NCBI RefSeq assembly: GCF_964204645.1
Contig: NC_134027.1
Span: 23,302,485-23,362,484 of the forward strand
Length of the DNA stretch: 60,000 nt
Source: Tubulanus polymorphus
Taxonomy: Eukaryota; Nemertea; Palaeonemertea; Tubulaniformes; Tubulanidae
Reading direction: 5' to 3'
The notes beneath the pieces were generated by a model. That model was given only the letters and a program-made list of their open reading frames with translations. It searched no databases and was not told the DNA's origin. A program made the translations under genes and the position numbers. The first letter of the stretch is position 1; each line of letters starts with the position of its first letter. Shown piece after piece: positions 12,775-26,887 of the stretch.

Positions 12775-14024
12775 TTAACGACCAACGCTGGGACCGGTAC
12801 TACAAGTACCGCCCAAGCATCTTAGCCCGTTACAACAACCTCCAGCGCTTATCCCGGTGCATCCTGTCTCACCCTTTTGAAGGCAAGCTGAAAAATCATT
12901 TCAACCGATCATTTGTTGAACCACTGATTTAATTAAAATCTATGGTTTATACTGAGGTGGATTATTTGCTGGAAGCAGGGAATAGTAAAAGAATTAGATA
13001 GTTGAGACTGTTTTCAGTCTGGAATATAGTCCTTTTACCCACAATATAAATTCAACAAACAGTTAGTTATTACTTTTGTCCTGACGTTTCCGGAGGATTA
13101 CTTTCACCAAACTTCGGAGATTTAACATTTGAGATTGCTATCATTCATCATTAATTATTTGATTTATTTGATTCATGCAAATCAATCTCTGAAGATGGAT
13201 GTAAGTAATCCTCCCGAAACGTCAGAACAGTAAAAGAAGTCACAATGTTAGCGATGTAGATCTGATGAAATGTGTCGAAATAGCAAATAATATTATGACG
13301 CCTTCAATTCGTAATATTCTAAACCCGAATCCATACCTATACAATATATCCTTTTTATGTCTATCACAGGCTCAACATTGCAATAGTCGGGAAAAGTATC
13401 TTACAGAAAGGCGAAAAGATGCTTTTTGCCTCGCAAAGTTTTTATTACCAAAATTATTCAGTTCAAAAAAAAAAACTAAAATAATTGCCCGCAGCATGTT
13501 CGATATTACTCTCATGTCGCATTGTTGCACATTTTGAACGATCAATTTTACATTTAAAACAACTAGATATATTCCATGTAATCTGAATGTTGCCAAAGTC
13601 GTCAAAATACCGGTGAAATATGTTTATGATGTATAATAAACCAAACTAACGAACTGTATTACGAAAGCGTCTTGGGGATTGATATTCGCAAAATAGAACA
13701 ATTTTAGCGTTTAATCTGTGTAAGCAACTTGAATTAATTTTCTTTCGATGATTATTAGATTAAAACGATCGGAATATACTTTTTGACTACTGTAGCTCAT
13801 CCCGAGTTGCTAAATCGGAACGCATCTCCAAAATCGCGCTCTTCAGTGAGAAACAAAACTGTCAAATCTATTCAAATTTACTAAGTCGGAATAAATCTCG
13901 AAATGCTTCTCTTGCAAATATTTCCCCAAACGAACGGGATTGTTTACTCACCATAGCCGCTCATCGCGCACATTGCCAAAACTCCCAATAACAGGATCAA
14001 TCTCGCTACAGTAATCATGTTCAT
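12775..14024 (-). CDS. Peptide gene B: short secreted six-cysteine (ICK-like) peptide
   Basis: Coding exons 14024-13952 and 12887-12775 (61 aa); leader exon donor at 14716. A second ATG directly upstream (14027) would add one Met. The signal exon is nearly identical to gene A, while the mature exon differs at several non-cysteine positions; the framework C-X7-C-X7-CC-X4-C-X4-C and the terminal Gly-Arg are kept. The leader region shares an ATTCCATAAAA box with gene A despite divergence around it, a candidate core promoter. AATAAA is near 12699 on this strand. Function unknown (toxin-like, antimicrobial or signalling peptide). Confidence 0.75.
13081..13225. repeat. 145-bp hairpin element, copy in unit 2
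   Basis: Arms of about 42 bp begin CTGACGTTTC(C/G)GGAGGATTAC and are inverted around an AT-rich loop. It lies in the intron of gene B. Copies also at 27185-27323 and 54010-54154. Confidence 0.7.
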
Positions 14025-14936
14025 CATATCGGTTTGCGTCTAACGTTTCTAAAAATGATGATTGTATCCTTTTCAGAATAGTTAAGTCTCAACTAAAAGA
14101 GTAACCATTTCGAATACGAGAAGCTTGAAGTCTTGTTATCGATGTAATGGTTGTTGATATGAATACGTTTTTGTTCTTTGAATATGTGGCCGATTCGCAC
14201 CTCATTAAAAGATTTCAATCATTTTATACATTTTTACATTTTGTTTTAATCCACGTTAAAACCAATTTTGTTTAAAAGTAGTGATTTTCGTTTTAACGCC
14301 CAAGTTAAAACTAACTTTTTTATTTTTAAGCGACTTCGGGCTAGGCCTAAACCAAAAGAACAATATCATGACACTTAATATCAACTAAGTTCTTTAGATG
14401 ACAAATAGTATAAGTTTTGGCGCGGCCTAAAATCGACATAAACCACGTTAAAACGAATATTTCGTTCAAACGCCCTTCAAAGCACAGAGCGTTTGATTTT
14501 GTGAAAATGTGTCGTTCAAACGAAAAGTGAAAAAGATTGATGGGGAAATTCAGCGACATTTTTTCTCTTTTCGATGAGACACGAACCAGCCACCAACGTA
14601 CCTAAGCCGAAATAGATATTTCAATAGACTATTGTAATGGTACCAGTTTGATAGAAAACCATTCTGAGAACCGTACCTACCTTTTCGTTGAAAAAGAATG
14701 ATGTCGACAACTTACCTCCAGCAGCAGGGTTTCCAGTTAGGGTGTTTTGCGACGCTGAATCCTGTACGTTTTATGGAATGCGAAGAGTTCCACTTACATA
14801 TCGGGTTTCGAATGTTTCAGCACTTCTGGCACAAAATCAATTTGTATGATATTTGATCAGTGACTGCGGAACAATCGCTGGTGACCAGATCGATATCGCT
14901 CACCAATTCGAATAATAACAAAATAGTGATCTCGGA

Positions 14937-15064
<128 letters not shown>

Positions 15065-16789
15065 AACCAATCCATATGGTACAGTTTTTCTTATCAGTTA
15101 CGATGCCGCTAGTACCAATCGTCGTGGATACGAGTTCTAAACGTTGGCCTCAAGTTTGACACCCGATGTAGGACAGGTTTTAGTTTAGGTTGCTTTTAAC
15201 TACGGCTTAGTAAAAATGAATTCCAAACGATGGTATTTTTGCGATGGTTAAAAAGAATAGAAAGTGAGTTAGTTTTTTGTTTCGGTAGCAGTTGTGTAAA
15301 AGGAAAAAAGCTGTGTAAAAATACCTTCATATACTCCGAACACGGTTAACCTCGATATGAAATCTACAAATATACTTTAACTCGTTGGCGATATGAAAAT
15401 TCTTCTATTTTTGGCAAAAGTATACATAGTCTTTCTAACCTTGCCGCTAAATTTTCGATGAAATCAATAGCATATCGTTAAGATCTACAAATACCCCACC
15501 ATTGTGTTAATGAATCAACGTTAAAAAAGCACTTATCAAATCGGGTGGTACAAATCCAATTGAAATTGAATTCAGATTCGGTCCCCGGATTTAGGAATCC
15601 AAAACACATCAATTCAAAGTAAATTTTATTGAGCTAAGCGCCAGTAGATAATTCCGGGGACCACGTCGTGATATGTCATGTTAACGTCGCTATGCAGTCA
15701 CCATATCAGGTTAGAAACGCCGAAAATAAGTCTGATTTATTTCATTTCAATTATATTCCCTCTAATGTTTGCATATCAAGCCTTAAGACGCAATATTCGT
15801 TTAAAATCGGTTTGCAATCATTGTTTGGGTTTGAAGGAAAACCGTCCTTGTTCATATCGGTTTACAAGCCGATTTTGACGAGCCAGTGTCTTCACACAGT
15901 CTTCACACAAACAAGGTGAGCGGTTTGCAACATCACAATCCGACTTTTCAAAAATGACGAGCCTTATAGAAGTGATGCTTCTTGCTGGTAACACTATCAT
16001 CAGCCATTTTGGAATTACCCACAGTAAACTATCGCAATTTGTTTTTGCTACGCCAAACCGGCTTGGGAAGCAATAAACCGATGTTAAAACCGGTTCTACA
16101 AACCGATCTTTAAAAATGCATCCTCGATTTTAGGCAGAAAACCCCTTATCGTTGCTCTGCATTATATTTTGGTTTTGTGTTCACGACACGACGGAGTATC
16201 CGGTTCGTGGGGTATCACGAATCAAAAGAAAGAAATACCAGATAAACTGCAAATTAATTAACTACATTAAAAACGCCATTTACAGCTTCGAATGTTTCAG
16301 CACTTCTGACATTAAATCAATTTATGCTATATTTGATCAGCAACTTACTGTGGAACAATGGTTGGCGATAAGATCGATACCACTCAACCAACAGCCGTTT
16401 AACGGACAAATGTCACCAATTCGAATAACAAAAAAGTGACCTTGGATGGTAGATTTATCAAACCAATCGATATTGTGGAACATTTGTCCACATATCAGTT
16501 TCTTGTCCGCTATGGATCCATCATCATTGGTATGAGTTCTTTCTAAACGATTGCCTATTGTTTGACACCCGATGTCGGACTAGTTTTAGATTGCTTTTAA
16601 CTACTGCATGCAGGAGTTGAAAACTAAAACCGTGCATTGGCTGTAAAAAAACATGCGCTGTTATAGATTCATGACAAAACGGCTCGCATAGTGAAGGTGA
16701 ATTCAAAGCGTGTTTTTGCGATGGTTTAAAAAGAAAAAGAAGCGATTAGACGAGAAGATACACAATATCCGTGTATGGTGATGGCGAGA

Positions 16790-17010
16790 GAAATCCCAAC
16801 GAAGTACGCCTGATGATGGCTAACAGTTGTTAGCCGAAACGTCGCTCCTCAAATACAATCACTCTGGTATAGAATTTTCAATCTTTGCTTCGTTATTGTC
16901 ATCTTCACCCGTCAAGGGATTCGAACCCACTACGCTAAAGCTGTTCCCCGAACCCCTTGACCTCACGAGTCGTTGGAGTCGTTACTAGCCGACCAGAATC
17001 CGGGCGTACC
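16790..17010 (-). mobile_element. tRNA-derived SINE-like segment, unit 2
   Basis: On the minus strand a polymerase III B-box-like GGGTTCGAATCC (about 16920-16932) is followed by CCTTGAC, which can pair with GTCAAGGG upstream as a degenerate acceptor-like stem. A downstream GACGTTTCGGCTAACA/TAGCCATCATCAGG tail completes it. No complete cloverleaf, so not a tRNA gene. Second copy at about 30912-31130. Confidence 0.4.
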
Positions 17011-20000
17011 AATCACAGCGCTTGTAACAAACCGTCAGTAGACTTCCGTTGGTTTTCCCGTTAAATTGACCAATCAGCGAACGTTTTACCGAACAAGGAA
17101 GTATTTCGCAAATCGATATATGACGTCACGCGCAACAGCGCCAGTAATGAAATCACGCTTCGTGAGGCTAGGGGGCTGGTGGAAGCGAGTTCGGGAGTGA
17201 TACCGGACCCCTGGCTAGCGAGGATCCGTTATTGTGGGATTTCTCTCGTCAAGAAGAAGCGAGTTCGTTTTTTTCTTTGTCGCAGCTGTGTAAAAGGATT
17301 ATCTAAAAAATATAAGTTCATATAAACCGGTTACTTCGATATGAAATCCACACATATTTATCGAACTCTTAGCCAAACCGACATGGAAATCCTTCGATTC
17401 CAAACACTTATAGAAAATGAATGAATCTTCTATAGAAACACTGTACATGTACTTTGAAATGCACTTGATCTCAGGATTCTCACTAAACATTTATACATTC
17501 AGGAGAATTAAACATCATCTAATAATGGATAAACCTTTCTTTTTCTAATATTCCGAATTATCAATATACGTAATGTTGATCTGAATTTTTGTGTCGCTTT
17601 TCGCTATACCTATGATTTTCAAATGAACGCGGTCGGGTGTGTGTTCAGCCTGTGTACTCGTTCCAGTGTCGTGGGGTTCTCTGAAAATAAACCTGCTGAT
17701 CTGCGGATAACAGCGGAATCGGTTGATTTCAAACATCTAGTTATTGGTGACTTGTTCTGGCTAAATCGACTGTTATTGATCAAATAATCGGATTCTAAGA
17801 GCGCGGCGGGCTTTTACATGATTTTACATGATTTTCACTTTTCTTTCGAATTAAGCATTCACTATAGTTTTTATTGATATTCGTCGATAAGGATCTAACA
17901 GATAGATGGAGCTTTAGATTTTCTATTGCGTTCACTTGTCATCGTCAGTTGTTTGTCCGTTGACGGATGGAAGTGCATTTTATTACCGCAGTTAGATTCC
18001 GAAATGAATGAGTTTCGCTCTTGTTCCGGTCGAAAGTAAGTTTGTTTCTATGTTTAAGCGTTTGTTAGCGCCCTAGTGTAGTAAGTGAGGTCCTCTTTAG
18101 ATTTGAATGCATCCAGTATTTTTGTTTAAATCGAAGCAAATAATTGGGAAATTCGGTTCCGGTTCATCCAAACTATCTCTGAACCTGTCTGAAACGGCAG
18201 GCGACTGATAGGAGTTTAAGGGGTTCCGGCAACACTACTTGTGGCAAGCGGAATTCCACCATAATCGCTATAAGTGTACTGTACGACGTCGACGCTGCTT
18301 TTCTTCTCAAACTCAATTAAAATCTAACAATAATTTCTCGAATTCTATGCATGATATATGAAAATCGTGGCACATATGAACTCTAAAGACTAATCAGAGT
18401 TTATTTCGATGCGTGATTTGCCCAAAATTTGTATTGGAAGACCGAAAATTGAGATCAAAGTTACTTGAAAATAAACTAATTTTGATCGTGTGCGTCTGAT
18501 ATCTCAGTGGCGATATCTGACGTGATAGTTGAAGTATCTCGTATCATAAACCATTTGATTTTTGAATGTTTCAAGTACATACCACCATTACGTTAAATGA
18601 TAAAGGTTTTGAACCTGCGCCTAACGCGGATAAACTGAGACCGGCGAAATAAGTCCGAATTAAGGTTCGAAACATAGATTACAGCTATTCTACTGGTAAT
18701 GTTCTCATTATCATAGAGTGTATTGGTTGTGAGGAAAGTAACTGTATCAATATCAGCTACGAGCGAAAAAAAAAGAAAAATCATCTTTATTTCTTACCAA
18801 TATTAGCTGGTTATACGGAAGCCCATTGGTGACATAACGAGATCTAATCTTTTTCATGATTTCGACTATGATCGAGCAAAACACTTCAATGAAAATGACA
18901 GGGGCAACCCCAAAGGGAAGGGGTCCGGAGCGCAGAGACCCCCCCTCCCTAGATCCGCCCTTGAAGTCACGCATATTTTTCATGTTTGAAACCAGAATGC
19001 ATATTTTGTAGTGATAATCTTTCAATTTCAGCTCAGAATACATTCAGAGATTCTGTAAGTATCAATGTCATGTATTTCACCAATGGGGCACTGAATGGTC
19101 AAATTGTCGAGATTGGGATTGTCGAGCATTGCAGTGCCACTTCCTTAATGGGCACGGCATCCGTGGACCCTCGTTTGTTTTTCTTTCTTTTTTTGAAATG
19201 CCTGCACTCCATGCTGTCCCACTAGGGAGTAGGTTGTTTTGATGTTTAATGATTAAGTTATAATGTCTGTTGTTTTTGTGTAGTTAGTGAGTTCATTGTT
19301 AGATTTCCCTATAATACCAGTATCAACTGACAGACACGTATTTGTACGATACTTAGCACTGATCTATTTCGCTGCGTCCCCGAATTGTCTAAGCATCTAT
19401 CTTACCAGCGGCTTGTTGAATATTTCTAAGACAATGTTCAATATAACATTGGATTACTCATTTCAACTATAAAAGTCGGAGCGAGAGTGAGCATAACCGA
19501 CAATCCAATATTCCGCATAGAGCAGTAACTATATTGTTCATTGTTTATGTTCAATAAACACCGCCTTCTGCGCATTGGTGTTTTTGAATTTGTGATTTAA
19601 AAAAAAACTCTGCAATTTATCTATATTAAAAAAGCATTTACTCTACGCCTATAAGTCGTTATTCATTTAGTTTCAGCGCCTGTGGTCCTTGTCCTCCGAG
19701 GAGAGTCAACTTCATAATACAACGTACTGTTTCAGACACTTCGATGCTTTTATTTCCATTCAAACGAAGTTAACTAAAACATCACTCCCCCTCGAATAAC
19801 CGCCAAAAAGCAGGAGGAACTAGAGAATTCATACCATTAGTACTTATTTTTGATAATTTGTATTCTAGTCATTTTGAGTATATAATCCAACGTATATAAA
19901 GATGCCCCGGTGAACGCTGACTTTAACCAGTCGAACCAGTCGGTGTCTGATTAGCTGCCGGACTCATGATTTCGTTACCGATGACTGCCGATGGATAAGA

Positions 20001-20167
20001 TGCGTTAAGTTGGAATCTACGCTTTCTTCTTGGATAAAGTGAACCACGAACAAAACAAAGGAGAAACCGATGAATCTAAATATTTAGATTTTATTTCATA
20101 GCTTTTTGGCGTCTCCGAAGGTTACGTACATTCGGAACGGTAGTCCATGCGTTTTAGTTGAACCCTT

Positions 20168-21435
20168 TTAACGGCCAACGTTGGCGATACCACAAGTACC
20201 GCCCGAGCATCTTAGCCCTCTACAACAACCTCCATATATCCCGGTGCATCCTGTCTGACCCTTTTGAAGGCAAGCTGTAAAATTATTTCAACCGATCATT
20301 TAGAAATTATTGTTTATACAGAGGCGAATTATTTGCTGGAAGCAGTGAATAGTAAAAGAAGGGTAAATTGCCTATCAAAATGTAAGTGATGTAGATCTGA
20401 TGGAGTTTGTGGAAATACAAATGATATTGCGATGGTGCAAAATTTATAATTCTAAATCAAATCAAATCAACATGTACGTAAGCAAAATATTCTTTTAAAG
20501 TTTATTCACAAATCCGCAGAGTAGGAGAGAAAAAGTGACTAGGCTGAAAAAAATTCTGATGGCAGGCCGATTCTTTAAAAACAAGTCGAAATCATTCGGC
20601 AAAAAATAAGAAATCCGGCCTGCCGATACCTATCAGTTACGTACGGAAGCGATAAGGGGCCTCGAGATGTCGCGTTCCAACTCGACAAGTCGCCATATTT
20701 ATGTCGACATATTGCGATATATCGCGTCAAGTCGACATGAATATGTCGACAAATCGTGACGTTTTCACGATAAATTTCGCTTTTTCGCCAATTTTCCACG
20801 GGACAGACCGTCATTTGAAGACATGTCTAAATGTAAGATGTGGACGCCAGTGATTTGACGACTGAGTTTCAAGGGTCATGAATATGTGGACTTGTCGCGA
20901 GGAAAGTGGTCGAGAAAGCGAAATTTGTCGTGAAAACGTCACGATATGACGACATATTCATGTCGACTTGATGCGATATATCGCGACTTGACGAGTTGGA
21001 ACGCGACAACTCGAGGCCCCTTATCGCTTCCGTATTATCTAAATACTCTTCATTTGCATAACTATACGACGCTACAGAAGCTTGCTGGGGACATGAGATG
21101 AAAAATATTTCGAAATTGATTTAGACATAATACCTCAACAAAAAGAAACGATTTCGATTGAGTTAAAGTTAGTCGATTTTATTCCGCGTCAGAATGTAAT
21201 GTCAGAATTAATTTCGAAAATATGTTTTTCTCATATCCCCAGGACGCTTACGTATACGAAGCTTTGTAAAACAGTAAATATATTTTGCATCTACACTCCT
21301 CGTGTAAGTTTGATTTACGATGAATAATGAATTAAACTAATCGAGCATGATTATTTACTCACCATAGCTGCTCATCGCACACATTGCCAAAACTCCCAAT
21401 AACAGGATCAATCTGGCTACAGTAATCATGTTCAT
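20168..21435 (-). CDS. Peptide gene C: short secreted six-cysteine (ICK-like) peptide
   Basis: Coding exons 21435-21363 and 20274-20168 (59 aa); leader exon donor at 22312. Same signal peptide as gene A. The mature exon is 6 nt shorter, with the second cysteine loop reduced from seven to six residues (C-X7-C-X6-CC-X4-C-X4-C) and a shorter C-terminal tail. The frame, six cysteines and Gly-Arg end are intact, so the shortening looks tolerated rather than degenerative. Confidence 0.75.
20642..21034. mobile_element. Foldback (MITE-like) element, copy 2
   Basis: TACGGAAGCGATAAGGGGCC and its inverted copy bound a palindromic element of about 393 bp of the same family as 7735-8149; it lies in the intron of gene C and is absent from the same place in gene A. 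Confidence 0.75.
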
Positions 21436-21599
21436 CATATCGGTTTGCGTCTAATGTTTCTAGAAATTAACAACAGTCAGTTTAGAATGCGTAGGATTAA
21501 CAACTTCAAATACAAAAAGGTGGAAATATTCTGCTGTTGTTATAATAGATATCATAAACATTTATATTAAGCGTTCAGTCATTTATACGAAGCGATAAG

Positions 21600-22260
21600 T
21601 ACGGAAGCGATAAAGGGCCTCGAGTTGTCGCGTTCCAACTCGACAAGTCGCCATATTTATGTCGACATACCGCGATATATCGCGTCAAGTCGACATGAAT
21701 ATGTCGCTATATCGTGACGTTTTAACGACATATTTCGCTTTCTCGACCATTTTCCTCGCGACAAGTCGACATATTCATGACGACTTGTAACTCAGTCGTC
21801 ATATCACTGGCGTCCTCATCTTACATTTAGACGTGTCTTCAAATGACGGCTTGTCCCGTGGAAAATGGGCGAAAAAGCGAAATTTGTCGTGAAAACGTCA
21901 CGATATGTCGACATATTCATGTCGACTTGACGCGATATATCGCGATATATCGACATAAATATGGCGACTTGTCGAGTTGGAACGCGACAACTCGAGGCCC
22001 TTTATCGCTTCCGTAATTTGGAGACACGTCTAAATGTAAGATGAGGACGCCAGTGACATGACGACTGAGTTTCAAGTCGTCATGAATATGTCGACTTGTC
22101 GCGAGGAAAGTGGTCGAGAGAACGAAATATGTCGTCAAAACGTCACGATATATCGACATATTCATGTCGACTTGACGCGATATATCGCGGTATGTCGACA
22201 TAAAAATGGCGACTTGTCGAGTTGGAACGTGACATCTCGAGGCCCTTTATCGCTTCCGTA
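21600..22260. mobile_element. Foldback (MITE-like) element, copy 3 plus a half copy
   Basis: A full element (21600-22015) with its middle in the opposite orientation to copy 1, followed directly by a half element (22016-22260) ending in the same CGCTTCCGTA terminus. It occupies the site of copy 1 in unit 1, so the locus was rearranged after the units duplicated. Confidence 0.7.
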
Positions 22261-23058
22261 TTATTGCTTCCGTACTTCATCGTTTCCGTAGTATAGTGTC
22301 GGACAACTTACCTTCAACAGAGTTTGCAATTCGAATACTTGTTGAAATTATTACTAACATTTATGGAATATGATGGTTTCCACTTAGATATTGCATTTCG
22401 AAAATTTCATCTGACTTCTAACATAAAATCAATTATTTTGTTTCACAAGTGAGAGCAAAATTGTCGTTAGCGGACGGAAAATTGAGATAAATTACCACTC
22501 CGCCACCGTCTGTTAAAACAGATGCAGCGTCACCAAATGAGTAACAAAAGCCGACAATAGATGTGCATTCTAGACATATCATATAAACTCAAGTACATTT
22601 TCTCTATAAGCTGAGTAAACTATGCCTTGCTGGTGAAATTAAATGTGAACTGTTATTCTAAACTTCACACAAAAATCCATATATTTATTATTCATCATAT
22701 CGGTGATTAAAGATAATGTACGATCAAGAAACAAGCACCGAATTATATATCATCATTTCGACTCTTTTTAGATGAAACTGGTCAAAACGTTGGTTATACT
22801 GTCTCTCAGCCACACCGTTGACCATTTGGGCCAGTTTAAGATTGCTATTTAAAACAGCCGATATGTGTTAGTAATTGAGGGACTTAGGTAAACACTGTGC
22901 ATGCGATATGATTAGTTTCACAAACAAGATGAAAAATACTATTTCACTCGATCTCTGCCGTCTTTCCATATTTCATGTAAGACGTTACTTGTGCACCGTG
23001 CGGCCCAGTCTAGGGGGCGGTTAATCGTCGTATTGTTTCGGTTATAACTAGCAAGTAG

Positions 23059-23704
23059 TGTAGAGTCAATAGTTGTATGTGTATGCTACGAGCAATCATC
23101 TCAAGATGAGATGATGACATGATTGCTCGGACTGTGAATGGGAGTAGATAGTGTGCGCAGTGTGCGCAGTGTGCGCACGATAGCGCACACTAGATGTATG
23201 CGTGTGCGGACTCTGTAGGGAAATGGCTCAAATGACGGGGTGAGAGTTTGAGAAGAAGTAAGAAAAAGCAGGTAGTTACTATCATTATGATACATGAGAA
23301 TGTTAGGTCGAGTGAACGGGGAGTAGAAAGGGTAGCAGGGACTAAACATACCAAATATGGTAAGGTTAGAAGCGGGTGAGGTCATGGTTTGGGAATGTGA
23401 GAAATGTACAAATTAGTATGTAATTCAAAGGTTTTTGGCTCAGGGAAGATCAAAAGAACGAAGAGAGAATGCAACTCGTAGGAAAATAATTAAGAAAGCA
23501 AAGCGTGATCATACTCTGAAAAAGAATTGTTAGTACTTAATACCTACTTGAAGAAGAAGAAGGCCGAGGTGGAACAACCAGAATAAACAGGCAGATCACC
23601 GAGAAGAACAAGCTTCATAGAGGATCCAGTGGTGCAGTATTGGTCAACAACGTTAGATATGATACACGACACACAGGTTATTCAGGGGTTTCAGTCCCAC
23701 AACA
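23059..23704 (+). mobile_element. Solo LTR in unit 3
   Basis: Paralogue of 8949-9578 at the equivalent site with the same GTAG flanks (23055-23058, 23705-23708). It starts TGTAGAGTCAATAG, so the unit 1 copy has lost a few bases at its start. Confidence 0.65.
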
Positions 23705-26700
23705 GTAGATATGATACTAAAATTGATATTTTGGTTCGAAGATAAAAATAAAACCACAGCACTTATTCATGGATGGTGATGTCGTATTCTACGTGTTACA
23801 AACCACCTCGAATTCAAAAATGTATGTCTCTGTTCATGTGAAGCATATGTACGTAGTTAAATTGAGTGAGTTCAAAATGTTCGGAAAACGTTGAGACGCA
23901 AGGTACAATATATGATATAAACCTGCAGATCTGCAGAACACAGCGGAATCGGTTGATTTCAAACATCTAGCGATTGGTGACTTGTTCTGGCTAAATCGAC
24001 TGTTATTGATCAAATAATCGGATTCTAAGAGCGCGGCGGGCTTTTACATGATTTTCACTTTTCTTTCGAATTGAGCATTCACTATAGTTTATATTGATGT
24101 TCGTCGATAAGGATCTAACAGATAGATGAAGCTTTAGATTTTCTATTGCGTTTACTTGTCATCGTCAGTCGTTTGTCCGTTGACGGATGAAAGTGCTTTT
24201 CATTACCGCAGTTAGATTCCGAAATGAATTAGTTTCGCATATAGAACTTCAATCATTGAATAATTTGACGTTGTTCTGTCGATAATTCTGTGTACAAAAA
24301 TTGTTTAACAAATACATAATTATACAACGATATTGTTCTTAAGTAAGTCTTTTGGAATTCCATTGTGATTAAGCATTCTGAATATCACATTGAATTCGAA
24401 AGTTTTGTTCTTACCGCGGTACATTAAATGTCATTGGCGTCCGTACGTTTATTTTTCACCAGGGGGCGCTGGAGGGTGCAATTGTCGAGAGTTGGATTGT
24501 CGAGCATTTCGTTACCTTTTCCAAATTTGTCTCTAGACCGAAGAATCTTTTTGATTCCATGCACTTGTTCCGGTCGAAAGTAAGTTTGTTTCTATGTTTA
24601 AGCGTTTGTTAGCGCCCTAGTGTAGTAAGTGAGGTCCTCTTTAGATTTGAATGCATTCAGTATTTTTGTTTAAATCGAAGCAAATAATTGGGAAATTCAG
24701 TTCATCCAAACTATCTCTGAACCTGTCTGAAACGGCAAGCGACTGATAGGAGTTAATGGGGTTCCGGCAACACTACTTGTGGCAAGCGGAATTCCACCAT
24801 AATCGCTATAAGTGTACTGTACGACGTCGACGCTGCTTTTCTTCTCAAACTCAATTAAAATCTAACAATAATTTCTCGAATTCTATGCATGATATATGAA
24901 TATGGCACATATGAACTCTAAAGATGAATCGGAGTTTATTTCGATGCGTGATTTGCCCAAAATTTGGATTGGAAGACCGAAAATTGAGATCAAAGTTACT
25001 TGAAAATAAACTAATTTTGATCGTGTGCGTCTGATATCTCAGTGGCGATATCTGACGTGATAGTTGAAGTATCTCGTATCATAAACCATTTGATTTTTGA
25101 ATGTTTCAAGTACATACCACCATTACGTTAAATGATAAAGGTTTTGAACCTGCGCCTAACGCGGATAAACTGAGACCGGCGAAATAAGTCCGAATTAAGG
25201 TTCGAAACGTAGATTACAGCTATTCTACTGATAATGTTCTCATAATCATAGAGTGTATTGGTTGCGAGGAAAGTAACTGTATCAATATCAGCTACGAGCG
25301 AAAAAAAGAAAAATCATCTTTATTTCTTACCAATATTAGCTGGTTATACGGAAGCCCATTGGTGACATAACGAGATCTAATCTTTTTCATGATTTCGACT
25401 ATGATCGGGCAAAACATTTCAATGAAAATGACAGGGGCAACCCCAAAGGGAAGGGGTCCGGACCGCAGAGACCCCCCTCCCTAGATCCGCCCTTGAAGTC
25501 ACGCATATTTTTCATGTTTGAAACCAGAATGCATATTTTGTAGTGATAATCTTTCAATTTCAGCTCAGAATACATTCAGAGATTCTGTAAGTATCAATGT
25601 CATGTATTTCACCAATGGGGCACTGAATGGTCAAATTGTCGAGATTGGGATTGTCGAGCATTGCAGTGCCACTTCCTTAATGGGCACGGCATCCGTGGAC
25701 CCTCGTTTGTTTTTTTTTCTTTTGTTGAAATGCCTGCATTCCATGATGTCCCACCAGGGAGTAGGTTGTTTTGATGTTTAATGATTAAGTTATAATGTCT
25801 GTTGTTTTTGTGTAGTTAGTGAGTTCATTGTTAGATTTCCCTATAATACCAGTATCAACTGACAGACACGTATTTGTACGATTCTTAGCACTGATCTATT
25901 TCGCTGCGTCCCCGAATTGTCTAAGCATCTATCTTACCAGCGGCTTGTTGAATATTTCTAAGACGATGTTCAATATAACATTGGATTACTCATTTCAACT
26001 ATAAAAGCCGGAGCGAGAGTGAGCATAACCGACAATCCAATGTTCCGCATAGAGCAGTAACTATATTGTTCATTGTTTATGTTCAATAAACACCGCCTTC
26101 TGCGCATTGGTGTTTTTGAATTTGTGATTTTAAAAAAAAACTCTGCAATTCATCTATATTAAAAAAGCATTTACTCTACGCCTATAAGTCGTTATTCATT
26201 TAGTTTCAGCGCCTGTGGTCCTTGTCCTCCGAGGAGAGTCAACTTCATAATACAACGTACTGTTTCAGACACTTCGATGCTTTTATTTCCATTCAAACGA
26301 AGTTAACTAAAACATCACTCCCCCTCGAATAACCGCCAAAAAGCAGGAGGAACTAGAGAATTCATACCATTAGTACTTATTTTTGATAATTCGTAATCTA
26401 ATCATTTTGAGTTAATAATCCAACGTGTATAAAGATGCCCCGGTGAACGCTGACTTGAACCAATTGAATTGTCTGTATTTTTACTGAAATAGAAATACCA
26501 CGTGTTTCTTTTGTTCGCGGTGTCTGATTAGCTGCCGGACTCATGGTTTGACCGAAAAATCGCTTTCTGTACGAATACCGCATCGTTGGTTCCACACTAT
26601 ATTTGATCGGTCCCCTGACTGTTTATTACAAGCTGTTTTAGCAACTTATATCGCCTGCAACCTCATCCATACCTCTCGGATACGGTTCTAAAAACTCGCG

Positions 26701-26887
26701 TTAACGATGTCTGCCGATGGATAAGATACGTTGGAATCTACGTTTACCTCTCGAATAAAGTGAACCACGAACAAAACTAAGGAGAAACCGATGAATTTGA
26801 ATATTTAGACTTTATTCATAGCTTTTTGACGTCTCCGAAAGTTACGTACATTCGGAACAGTAGTCCATGCGTTTTAGTTGAACCCTT

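Larger units (their letters stand above)
18535..25069 (-). repeat. Tandem array unit 3 (type I), carrying peptide gene C
   Basis: About 6.5 kb copy of unit 1, including the same solo LTR at the same site, so the LTR insertion predates the duplication. It has extra foldback elements (20642-21034, 21600-22260) and a deletion near 19940 relative to unit 1. Confidence 0.8.

Noticed and set aside
15668-15919. 83-codon frame, 136 codons in the unit 4 copy (29788-30198)
   Set aside because: Near-identical paralogues differ by frame-breaking indels; no recognisable protein.
16913-16975. Possible tRNA gene on the minus strand
   Set aside because: Has a B-box-like element and a short stem, but no complete cloverleaf or anticodon arm; fits a SINE head better.
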